In this document: positions 51,501 through 63,747 of the stretch, piece after piece
How the letters are laid out: each line of letters opens with the position of its first letter
Position numbering within the stretch: position 1 is the stretch's first letter
Origin: Pelodera strongyloides
Lineage: Eukaryota; Nematoda; Chromadorea; Rhabditida; Rhabditidae
Direction: 5' to 3'
Assembly (NCBI GenBank): GCA_036852015.1
Contig: JAANDG010000349.1
Span: forward strand, 89,644 to 153,643
Length of the DNA stretch: 64,000 bases
Made by a program: the position numbers and the translations under genes
The notes under the pieces: model-generated
What the model was told of the DNA's origin: nothing
What the model saw: only the letters and a program-made list of their open reading frames with translations
The model's database searches: none

Positions 51501-53916
51501 CAAATCACCAACACCACAGTCTGTTTTTAGGATTCCAACTGCCAGTCGTCCCCACGATTCCACTGTTTCCTCGCTGGCGATTTGAGAAACACTCTGCACC
51601 CGGCACTTACATCTTTCCATCTTTACTTTGCTATTCAACATAACATTGTAAGGATGTATGGTGTGCACAGTACTTTTTTTTGGCAAAATTCAGTTTTTTT
51701 GCGGACGTTAACCATAACAATTCAGATAGCCGACAAAATTAAGGACGCGCACCCCAAATACGATGACGATAGAATCTTCGAGGTGTGACAAGACATTTTA
51801 TATTTCGTGTTCTTCTCCTCCTGGCAGGTTGCAATTGTTCAATATCTAATTATTTTCTTTTTCAGGAAGCCCGACGTGTAATGATCGCAGTATACCAGAG
51901 AATGGTGTATGAAGATTATCTCCCAAAGATCATTGGTAAACCTTACAATTAGCTTACATTTTGTACGGTTGGCTCTTAAGTTACTGGCAGTTGTTTTGAG
52001 AAAATTCAATTTCTTTTAGGACCCACCTACATGTCGAAGTTTGATCTGAAACCATTGACCACTGGTTTCTACAACAAATATGACCCAAAGGTGGACGCCT
52101 CACTCTCTGCAGAATTCGGAACATCTGCCTTCAGACTTCACTCTACAACAAGAGATGTGGGTTACCGACTGCGTTACCATTGTGTCTCTATGTTGTCCAC
52201 CGAAGGTAATCGTTGTGGTAGTCCGGACCAAAGTCCTTTCTTATCCCATACTTTTCCAAAGTTTCATTCTCCGTTTCAAGGACTTCACTCGAATGACGAA
52301 CAGCAACAGAACACAAGCTTCCCCTGCGATCCTCGGTGATAATCAGTTCTATGCTGACGTTCTGTATGATAAGTCTGCAGGACATCATGAGTCGATTGTT
52401 CATGGTAGGTTCTCACAATGATCGAACTGTTTAAATGAGACTTGCGTAAAGCATGGCTAGTGCTTATGTGCTACAAAATATATTTCAAGTCTACTGCGGC
52501 TTTCCAGGTATGATGTTTTCACGACAAATGCAAATGGACAATCAGTTTGCTGACGACATCAGAAACAGAATATTCGAAACGAGGGGAAAGCGGGTGTGAT
52601 TTTCCTTTTCAAGGGATTATTGATAAATAATAATTGTATTCATATGGTATCAGTCTGATTTGAAAATTTACGTATAAATAATGTGTTACGTATAAAGAAT
52701 ATGTTTAATGTTCAGGCTTCGGGAGTGGACCTTGCCGCCGTGAACGTACAGAGGGGAAGAGATTTGGGAGTTGGCGGGTACAACAGTTACAGGTCGGATT
52801 GCGATTTCTAACCGATCATTATCTGCCCTCATTAAACTGACAGATGAAAGAACGTGCAATTATCATCTGGAACTCGAAGTGCAATCGATTTGTGATAGTT
52901 AACATACAAAATCTTTGCAATCCAAATACTCACATTTCAGACAGCTCGTTGGGCTAAGAAAGGCAAATAAATTCTCAGATTTATCGGGAGAAATTTCTAC
53001 TGCCAAGGTAACCTTTCTGTTCATCAGGTACCTTTCTCCAAATGCACAATGCGATAATTTCATCACAAACATGTATGCCTTTCAGATATCTCTATTGAAT
53101 TCGGTGTATTCGTCTGTTGACGATATCGACCTTTATGTTGGAATGAATATGGAAAATCTTGTTGTTGGAGGAACTGTGGGTCTTTTTTGTTATTTAGTGC
53201 TACGATAAGCTCCATCGATATGGTCTACTAGAATTGGGGGAATCATACCGTAAACTATCAACCAGTTAAGCATACTCATAACATTTCTTCGAACTTATTA
53301 ACATTTTCGCTCGTTGACTATTGAATTCCCTGTTATTTTCTAATATTCCGGAAGATCAGCAGAACAAGTTCAGGTGGGGCCAACAATGGCTTATATGATC
53401 GGAGAACAGTTCGCTGCTTTGAAAAAGGGAGACCGATTCTACTACGAAAACAGTGTTGCCGGAACGCGTATGTCAACCGGTAGGGATTAATTATTAGAAA
53501 TACATACAGTAAGTACACACAAGGGATAACACTTCCCATTTAAGTCATTGCTAAAAATTATGTATGCAAACCGCTAGACCGCACCTACTTCAGATGAGCT
53601 TGCCGAAATTCGCCGTTATGACATCAGAAACATCTTCTGTGCAGGATCGGAAAGTTCGCCCAATATGCCGGCTGATTTATTCATTTATGGGTTCGCATAG
53701 TTTGCAGTTTAATTCGTTGCAACCTCTTATTTTTCCCATAGGCCCATTCAGCGCTTTCTTGAAGTACTAACTGAGGGTAACAGTTATTTTGCCAAATTAT
53801 AACTAGAACAACTATGTCTACGTATAAAGATAAAAAGTACTATTTTCAGCTCACCAATGCAGTCCTGTTCGAAGACGAAACCAATCAACCTGGCTCCGTT
53901 CCTTCTAAAAAATTAA
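48535..53916 (+). CDS. Secreted animal-type heme peroxidase, paralog 2
   Basis: Twenty-three exons with the same phases as paralog 1, 690 residues: 48535-48581, 48670-48764, 48894-49000, 49091-49170, 49656-49709, 50204-50310, 50408-50490, 50617-50713, 50799-50872, 50960-51061, 51144-51275, 51531-51647, 51726-51782, 51866-51935, 52020-52156, 52281-52404, 52508-52593, 52716-52792, 52941-53007, 53086-53175, 53374-53479, 53594-53690, 53850-53916. The signal peptide is MQWLRILVFSYLVFC. Same active-site pattern as paralog 1 (QFGQFVAHDL, AGDLRNTLHP, AFRLHSTTRD), but QRGRDLG is less altered than QRARDLG, and one codon is missing in exon 21. Head-to-tail tandem duplicate; exons 4, 12 and 15 contain long stretches identical to paralog 1, suggesting gene conversion. 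Confidence 0.9.
49710..50203 (+). other. Intron 5 of peroxidase 2 with an inserted GC-rich hairpin segment
   Basis: Two diverged direct copies of about 50 bases (near 49727-49785 and 50062-50120, both ending AACACGTATTATT) flank an insert. The insert ends in a hairpin cluster: GGACCGCGAAGCGG at 49981, GTGCGCAGCGCAC at 50013-50025, then CTAG at 50049-50052. It is a possible mobile element end (Helitron-like 3' hairpin plus CTAG), but no matching 5' end was identified. Confidence 0.4.
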
Positions 53917-53937
53917 AGCCGTTGTTTTTAATAACTT

Positions 53938-53943
53938 AATAAA
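53938..53943 (+). terminator. Polyadenylation signal of peroxidase 2
   Basis: AATAAA, 21 bases after the stop codon. The corresponding signal in paralog 1 is also very close to the stop. Confidence 0.65.
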
Positions 53944-54463
53944 TAATCACGGGTTTGTCTCTATGTGTTAACATCAGCAGAGCGTTTTGTCACAATATTA
54001 TGGAGATATGGGAACCAGAGATAAATGATTTTCACAGGAAATGCTACATGCTCTAAATAGATAAATGTTTTTGCATTAACATGGGGGACGGTTCACTTTT
54101 CACACTGTGCATACCGTAGTCAGGGTCAACCGCAACGCAAATCTTTGGCGCGTTCCACCAAGTTCCGTGTTCTTGCAGACATCTCTGCACTCTATTAAAT
54201 ATCTGGATCTCTTTTCCTGTGATCTTATTGATCACATTACATAATGAAAAGTCAGCATAAGTAATATTTGATCACTTAATCAACGCTTGTTTCAATATTT
54301 TACTAAATTGCACCAAAGTAAGATAAACCTTGTTTTTCTTTGAAGTGCGTCGCCGTTTTCCTGAGCAGCTAAATCAAGTACGCATTCTTTTTTTTGCATA
54401 GTCCGAGTATATAAAATAAATTGTGTATTTGTACTATTTTTTTCTTTCAGTTCCTATGTGGTG
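53944..54463. other. Intergenic, upstream of the attractin gene
   Basis: No gene seen. A strong 3' splice site (TTTCTTTCAG, ending at 54450) lies 13 bases before the attractin ATG, indicating a 5' UTR intron or a trans-splicing acceptor. Confidence 0.55.
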
Positions 54464-57400
54464 ATGGTTGACTGCCGGGGCTCTATATGCCCTTCATTGA
54501 TATTGTTACTATTTTTTATTCTGATCCGAGTGGCACACGCTAGTTTCGACCTCGAAAAGGTGGGTGCTTCCATATGAACTCTGCCACATTTCTCGAAATG
54601 TGTTACTTGTTCATGTCCTATCAAATATTTAAATTATGCGGATGGTCAACACGCGCAATGTTGTGCGGATGTACTATTTTTTTATCTATAACTGGTGCCA
54701 TGCCTGCTATCTCTGTTATTTCAGTTAGGCTTATCTCGCTGTATTTTTCGAAAGGAAATCTTTTAGGCGTTAACAAATACATGTGCCGGTTGCTATCAAG
54801 GCGTTTGTATTACAAGCGGAACTCAACAAGGACAGTGTCAATGTTTGAAGGGCTGGAAAGGACCTCAATGTGATCACTGTTTTGGCAGGATATTGTATGT
54901 TTTGTTCTCTTAATTGTGATTTATCATTATGAAATAGTGCACTGAATTTCCACCTGTTCCAATTGTCTTATATTAATGTATAAAGAATACTTATTTCGTA
55001 ACAAACGTATTACGTTTGTGACCATTGTTCTGTGTGCGAAAGAGTTATTTTTAGCGATAAAAGATCATCATCTAACGTAATATTTCTGCTCATTTATTGT
55101 GTTTTGGTAAGTGATTGAATAGCGCACTGTTCAAACAGCGCACATTCACATGGAGCTGAATTGTAAAATAATATATTACAGACTGTCTGACAACTCCACT
55201 TATATAATTGATGGTCCTGTTAATTATGCATCCAAGAGCCGCTGCACATGGATTGTTGAGAATCGACAAACGGTAGGTTGCATTGTTGTCGCTGCTCCAG
55301 CATATTCTTATATGAATGCATGTTCCCTTATAATAAGTATATGGTGATCGAAGTTATCGCTTCCGAGGGCCAAGTTTGCATCATGATATTTATCTGTTTC
55401 TATCAAATTGCAGACAATGCGACCCGTCACTCTGAAAGTGCACAATTTTACGACAGAGTGTGGTTGGGATTTTATGTATATTCACGATGGAAGCGGTATC
55501 TATGGAGAACAACTGGCGGCTTTTTGGTGCGTTATTCTAAATGTTATTGTTGGCAGTTTGGCCACTGTCGTATGTATTATTGTCGGGTCGTATGTATTTT
55601 TTCTCTTATATGCACTGTTCATGAATTAATACGTTGCCTCGATGTTTCCTTTTTTTTCTCACAATCAGTATGTAGTGAACTCTCGATTTAATAATTTCTT
55701 GTGTGAGCTGACAAAATCTAAATATGACAAGAACAAGCACGAGACGCTGCCCTTTTGAAATTCAGTGCTAAGGTTTTCTGAACTCCTCATTTACTGATAT
55801 TCCTCTTTTTTGTTTGCTTCTTTTTACTTTAAATCTGTTGCCAACTATATTTCTTCGCTTAACCTGATGTTTGAAATTGTTCGTTGATGACCCAATTGTA
55901 CAACCATTCTTTCACATTATTAAATGAAAAATACGAATTTGACTAGTTTCTGCCTAAAGTTCGCCTGTAATATCAACGTGCAGCGATGTCCGAGTGGTTA
56001 AGGAGTTTGACTCGAAATCAAATGGGCTCTGCCCGCGTAGGTTCGAATCCTGCTCGCTGCGAACATTTTGTTGGCCGTTTAATCTTACTTTATATATTTT
56101 TAAACTTGTGCCTTTTATAATAGATTATGAAAAAAATCATAATGAGCATAACAATCACTTGAAAATTTGTTCGTTTTTGATTGATTACATTGGTCGGCGT
56201 GACATGATGATGAACTCCAAGTCTCTTTGACAAACAGAGACTTGCGCTCATTTCGAAACATTGTAATAATGGAAAATCCACCGCGCAAATTACGTAGGCT
56301 TCAAATGTGAAAATTAGAAATCAGAGTTGGTTTTTCATGTTCCGATCAATATACTATGGGATCTACCGTGGCTTCGTTCTACATAAATAGCTCAAAAGTC
56401 ATATATGCCAAGCTTCTCTTTCGTACATTTTCAATGCGCTCTTCTAATAGAGCTCGTTTTTTTTGAGCGGTCTTGTCCTAAATACGATCGGCGGAAAAGA
56501 ACGCACACTCTACCTACATACAATGCGCATTAAGGGAAACTATTTGTAAACGATACTCACGGGGAATAAAACTTTTACGAAAATTTGGATACTATTGCCG
56601 CTGTCCACGGCAGGGTATATAACAAATGCTATTTTTTTCTGTTGTATAAGTGTGCTTAGGATATAGAGTTTTACAAACTGGTATTGAAGTTACAAAGTAG
56701 CTGTTTCTAGTGATGTACTTGATAACGAACTAGCATTTTTTCAACATTAAGATTTAGTTCCTTTTTCATAGACAAGTGATTAGTCATGAACGAAACATCC
56801 GAATTGGTTGTTCCATGTTCTCGCTTTCTTTCTCTTTTATTCTTTCCCTCTCTTAGTCTTTCTCTGTATCTCCTCCCTGTTTCGCCCCCTTCTCCCTCAC
56901 TGATTGTCTTTTCATACACCGCCCGAGGCGCTCGATGACGCTTCTCTAGTGTTCGTTCGAATGCATTAAAAGAACCTGTTTTCTACTACAAAAGCCACCA
57001 ACCCACACACCGCCAAACATAAGGAGGGCAATATGCAAATGTTGAAGCGGGATCGACCAATGAAACAATTTTAAATATTAGTGGTATAATTATGGAGGAA
57101 GCAGTTTGTCATAAAATACTCTCTGTATTGCATATATAGTACAGCAGACCTTCCTGGTTAACGCACTAACGGTTACTCGTGTTGGGCAAAATGGTGACGA
57201 ATCAGCATTCCACAGTAATGCCGTATCCTCCTACATATCACTGAGAGCCGATGAGTTGCGCGCCGCACCATTTCGGGAAACAAAATGCGCGCCGCAAAGG
57301 AATGGGAAACAAAATGCGCGCGGAATAGAAATGGCGCGCAAAGTGTTTCCCGAAAAGGTGCGGAAACGGTGCAGAAATGGTGCGGCGCGCAACTTGCGCC

Positions 57401-60400
57401 CCGCACCATTTCCGCACCTTTTCGGCAACGTTTTTGAAAGCTCTCGGAGGATATGCCGTAAGTGCAGTTGTTGTACTAATATTTTTCCGCAAGCACAGGT
57501 CTCACATGTGTTGTGTGGCCGAGTGGTCTAAGGCGCTGTTCAGAGAAAGTATCTAACAAGAGTGTAGGGTTCGAATCCAACACGCTGCTTTCTTTTTGCA
57601 GTTGCTACTTTTCCCGCACCGTTTCCGCACCTTTTCGGCAACGGTTTGGGGGTGTTTCCCGCAACAATTTGGGGGTGTTTCCCGCACCAAAACGGCAACC
57701 AGAGACGGTGAAAAAACTTTTGCGGCGCGCATCAAATTCTTTTGCGGGAAACACCCCCAAACTGTTGCCGCGCGCAACTCTTGAGTTTCGTTGATTTTTA
57801 TTACTAGCGCTCAAACATTTTCCCAAACACTTGCTTTGGTACATTTCTCGAAGCATACGCTACTGCGTAATTATATTTGAGTTGCTTATGTAATTATCTT
57901 TTCCAGTGGCCAAAAGGATGCGTTCGAAATGGCAGCTCCTTCCGGCTCTGCCCTTCTCTACTTTGTCAGTGATCTGGCCGAACATCGAGAAGGATTTAAT
58001 ATTAGTTTTGAATTTAATAAGTGAGTTTGTGGATCTTTCATTAAACAACTCCTCCAATGAGGAGTTGTTTAATAATAAAAGGCGTGAAACAGAAAATAAA
58101 TAGATCGAATTCCCGATTAGTTATCTTTATGATACCGTGTGTTCTTTACTGATATTATCTATTTCCTCTTTGTCTGCTTAGGTGTCCATACGATTGTCAC
58201 GGCAATGGTGAATGTACTCAGTCGTGCATTTGCAAGACCGGATACACGGGATCGTCCTGCGAAACTCAGTAAGCGTTTATTGCATTTATTCTGCATCCAA
58301 TCTTTCTATTGTGTTGTCGTACGGTCGCAGGAAAAGGATTGCTTTAAAAACTTAGCAGCGCTTTTGCAGATTGTGCCATGACGAAAACCAAGGAAAAACG
58401 GGTCCATGTCTAAATGGCGGAACTTGCTCGGGTGATCAATGCCAATGCAATTCTCATTTTCACGGTAATTATTTATTTTAGTTCGCATACCCAACATTCT
58501 GATAGACCTGATATTTATTGATTAAATATCAAGTTCAGGTGATCGATGTCAGACGCTGACAGAAAACGCGGCATGGGATCTGGTGCCGACCGAGCAGCCA
58601 ATGTCGGGAAGGTCAGCTAATTATTATCATTTTAATCTGGCTCTTTAATTGCCGTCCCTGTAAAATCCCATATTTTTTTGTACAATATTGGATGTAGGTA
58701 ATTTAACGGTTGTTTCGTCTAGGGCCGCGCATGCGTCTGTGCTGATCGATGACGTCATTTGGACAGTCGGAGGAGAACATTTTAGTGGAGTAACGCAGGA
58801 TATGGTGTGTTTGTGAATGTTTGGCTTTTTGTAAAGTATTAACTTGATGCCATTAAACCCCTTTCTGAAGACACAGCAAATTGTGAAAAAGATCGTTCAG
58901 ATTGTGACGTTCAATCTAACCTCGAAAGCATGGACCCCCATTAGGGTAGATGGATCGGGCCCCGACAATCGATACGACCACACATTGGTGAAGTACAAAG
59001 TAAGCAGAATCTTTGTAAAATACCCACTTTGTTTATTAATGGATCGGAAAACGTTGTTTTTTTGTTGCTATTTTCCTATTAGTACTTGAATTATCTTTTT
59101 AATTTAATTGTTTCAGCAAACGTTGTACATGTTTGGCGGAGTAATAAACGGTACGAATATCACTAGCGAACTATGGAGTTTTGACCTTCTAAAGCGAGAG
59201 TGGACGTTAGAACAATCCGAAGACACCAACACCGACTTACTGGTAAGATCGTAAATATCTACTGTTCGTAGAATTCTTATCTTTGTGATATTCGTCTGTT
59301 ATTACATATTTCATGCACCTTGCGGGGATGGCTTTATATGCTTAAATAAGAAACGTACCATTGTTCTCCGCATGTGTGATTATGTTGAAATTGTATTGAA
59401 AATTATTGAATTTTGGGGCTGCATGTGACTTTTTTTATATTTCATTCAAACAATAAGTTGCTTCCCTTTTTAAGGAGGCCCCGGATGCTGTTTCCGGTCA
59501 CACAGCGCATGTGATTGGCAATCAGATGTACGTCTTCTTCGGTTACAACCCGCAACTTGGATTCTACCATAAAATACAAATCTACGATTTCAGTAAGTAA
59601 CTTCCATATTTTTTTATTTCATGTCGCTTTGTTTTTCTTCCTTGGTCGTCGTCATTCACAGAAAATGTTAAACATTTCTGTCAGCTGTGTGTTTTCACTA
59701 TATTTAGCGAAATTGTTACTTTTTTAGTCGAGAAAAAATGGCGCTATGATGACACTCAGGATCATGTCCATGGTCGTTATGGGCACACTTCCGTCGTTGT
59801 TGGAGAAAAGCCAACGGTTGGTAATTTAATCGCATTATCTATAATTATCCTTCGCTCAGTAAGCTCTGTTCCGGCGGTGTTTCAAAAAAAAAACATTTAG
59901 AGAGCTCTCATCTATGGAGGAACGTCACACAACGCGAATGTGACTGACTCACTGATGGAATACGATTTTGATAAGAAGTCTTGGTAGGTTTCCTTTTGCT
60001 ATTTGTTTCAGAATTTATTTCGTAAATATGAATTGAACATTAAGATCAAATTGTGGTTTTCTTTTCGCTCGCAATTCACTTCATGAAAACTAGTGTTTTG
60101 CAAAAAGACAACAAACTGTTGTTGTGTTGTATCTTCGGTTTTGTCTGTATTATATCATTGTTTATTTATTATGAACAAATCGAAATTGCAGGAAATTCCT
60201 TCCCCCATCTGGTGTTGCCCTCATGCTTCACTCGGCAACCCTTATCAACTATATGATGATTGTAACCGGTGGAAATGAGGTTAACACGACAACTGGGTCG
60301 AAACAGGCAGATTGCTTCAACCGGAAAGTCCTTGCGTACGACATTGGTCAGTTCATAGCCCTGTTTATTGCCTTTTTTAATTTCCAAAAATTATTCAAAT

Positions 60401-63400
60401 GTTATGTGAACCTTTATGTAGAGAAGACTTGCGCGATTGCTAGAGAAGAATTGCGCGACTTGCGCGATTGGTTTTCGTAGTAAATATGATGTTATGCTAT
60501 GTATGTAGATGTAGGGTTAACTGTACGACTTTTTTTCCTTAATGGAAGTATCAATTACTTGATTTTTTTTCATCTAAGTCATTGCTAAAATTGCTTACCT
60601 TCAGTGTGCGACAGTTGGTATCGGTTAGTGGAGCATGATAGCTTCCTTGGGCGGTACGGGCACTCGGCGGTCGCTCAAGAAGCAGCAGGAGATGATGCAG
60701 ATGGCCACATTTACGTGATCGGAGGTTTTGACGGAAGAATGCTGAATGACGTGTATAGGTTCACACCAGGTATGTGCTTTCCAATGGTATTAATCCTCAT
60801 CTCTGACAATAAGCTTACTTTATTTTGTAAATGTGATAAAAATGAAAGGAACAATGTGCAACATCTTATCATAATTACTGGAATGATTTTTAGTCCGGTG
60901 TTCCTCCCAAGCCAAGCTGGCATCATGTCAGAAGATCGTTGAAGGTGTTAGGTGAGTGCCTATGAGTTTCCTTTTAAAAATGTTTTATTTATACATCATA
61001 ACTTTGAGTTCCGTTGTCATCTTTTTGTTCCACATTGTAAACTCTCCGAAATACTGCGCTGGAACAATACTGCATTTTAGCGAATGATTTTTTTAGGTGT
61101 TTCTTTGCGGACAAAACTTGTCAGAAGTATGATGGACAGCGAACGGTAAAGGAGGATTTCCAACAGATCATTAAGAATGAAGCACGTGCTGGCGGAATCC
61201 AATGCCCGGGAAATACCAATAGGTCAGAATTCATTCCGGTACTTTTCTATTTTAGTGCACTCCTTATTGTATGCATTCACACTCATGTTGCGACAACGAA
61301 ACGTTTCTGTTTTTCATCTGCTTTAACACTTCGCATTTTTTGTAGGCTTTCCTTGTCAATGTGTGAAGAGCAGACCAACTGTGTCACGTGCGCTTCACAA
61401 TCTGGTTGTGGGTGGTGTCCAGGAGGTCATCAGTGTCTTCCAAGTGATCAGGAGTGCATTGATGGACAGGTAAATCTTTATTTTCTTAACACGACTACAT
61501 GAATTTCTATTAGCATTAGACGTCGGATTGTGTACAAAATAGTTTTGAAACCGAAAGTTCTGAGAGGTGACAAATCGAAAGTTCTGAGAGGTGACAAATG
61601 ACTTGCTTTGGACATCTGTGTTTGTGACTGTGCTCAACAAATATATGCAAGTTATACGTTTGCTGAACAAACCCTTATTTCAGGGCATGGTAATAAACTA
61701 CGGAAAATGCGAAGAGAAACGAGCTGCCAGCCCCAGACCCTGTTCTATGTCTAAGGATTGTTATTCATGCAAGCTGAATACTCGATGCAACTGGTTTTAT
61801 GTAGAGGGAAAGGCGACGTGCATCACGCTGGATGAAGAACGTAAGTTTAGTAGCAAGTAAAGAACATTTGATTTTATTTAAAAGGTTTTTTTACGTCAGC
61901 GACGCTTATGAAAGAGTTGACGCTCACGAAATAATCGAGAATGTGCAGGCATTTGCAGCTGTTCTTCTCTATTTGTCAGTGATTTGTTATTGTTTTAAGT
62001 TGTTATTTAAGGATTTCTACTGGATGAGCAACGCACTAGGGAGGCTGACCGTCTCACATCCTCGTTGGCTCCAGCAAGACCAACTCTAGCGCCACTGACA
62101 CTCCCGATCGGAACGAACACATCGTTCTGCCCGCTTCCATGTGCCGAAATTGCAGAATGTGCCAAATGCATAACAAACTCAAACTGCATGTGGTGCCCGA
62201 GTATGAAAAGGTAATTTCTTTCATTTTTCTAGATTTTATGGAAGAACTTGATAATGTACGTGATCAACTGATAAATTAGTACTGATATTTCATAGACATC
62301 CAGACATGTGCAATGTTTGAAACAATTACATTTTGTTGTATTTAGATGTATCGCAACTGATGCGTACACCGTTTCTTTTGCGTATGGTCAATGCAAAGGA
62401 TGGGTTGGTGCTCAAACTGGTATTGCTTCGGATGTTTGTCAAGCAGGTCAGTGTTTTCTAAGAGAGAGCCTCATCATCCTTGCCTGTCTGACAGTTTCAT
62501 GTTTTATCACATCTTAAAACTATGTATTGTTGGATGTATGTCCTGAAGTTGGGGATCACTGTTGGATACATTAAGTTTATAGATAACCGTCATTTAAAAT
62601 CTGTCTTTCTACGAAAATGTTGTGAATTGCAAACATGATGAGGAGCTATCATTGTCAGATGTTTCACATGAATTGCTAGTGAATAACATTCTTAGATTGT
62701 GCCAATTAAACACGCTTTAGAATCAGACGATTGTGAAGATCACAAGACATGCGGTGATTGCCAAGTGAAGCCAGGATGTGGTTGGGTGGACGATAATTCA
62801 CATACAGGACTCGGACAGTGTGTGAAAGGTTCGTTGAAAAACAATATGGTGACATTCACAAGCTCCATAGGCTACAACCAAAGCATTGGGTGGAATCCCT
62901 TATTGGTAAATACGGTGACATTTTTATTTACACTTAATTATTCTTATCATTTTACAGGAAACCTGGCTGGTCCTCTAGAACAGACATTGGAGGATATGTC
63001 ACAATGGTATTTCACTTCTTGCCCAGGTAAGCAAGACTTTTTGTCATATTCGGAGCGCTCCTTTTGCGAGGCTTGCTGCTCAGATCCAATATTTCGTTAG
63101 GAATTAAACGTAAAAATTAAACCCATTAGTTTTCGAAAACCGATTTCCCGTTTTAGCGTGTCAGTGCAATGGCCATGCCCGTTGTGAAAATGTGACCACT
63201 TTTGGTGATCAAGTTATATTGAAATGTATGGAGTGTGATAATCACACGACCGGAGAACACTGCAGATACTGTGCACAAGGATTTTACGGGGACGCCAGAA
63301 ATGGAGGCGTTTGTCAGCGTCAGTTTTAGTTTTATATATTTCATCCTTGGCCAACCGAACTCTTATTCCAACCATTTGCCATGACAAGGAAATTTGTTAA

Positions 63401-63686
63401 CATATTGGCCTTTGAGCGTCTTGTAGTTGTAGATTATTACTCATTAGTAGTATTATGCATGCATAATGTTCTTGTTAATTCAGCTTGTTCTTGCAATGGT
63501 CAAGCATATAACTGTCACAATGGAACGGGTCAGTGTTTCTGCACAACAAAAGGCGTCATTGGAGACCATTGTGAAAAGTGGGATTTTCGTGTTTAATCAT
63601 TGAGCACCAATGGTGATTTGCTGCATCAAATTTTCCTGACCTTGTGGTTCGATCCAGGAATTAGAGATATAATAAAAAAAACTGTT

Positions 63687-63747
<61 letters not shown>

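Noticed and set aside
57172..57532. Arg/Ala-rich open frames on both strands
   Set aside because: They arise from the CpG-rich palindromes, which open several frames at once; there is no sign of a gene.
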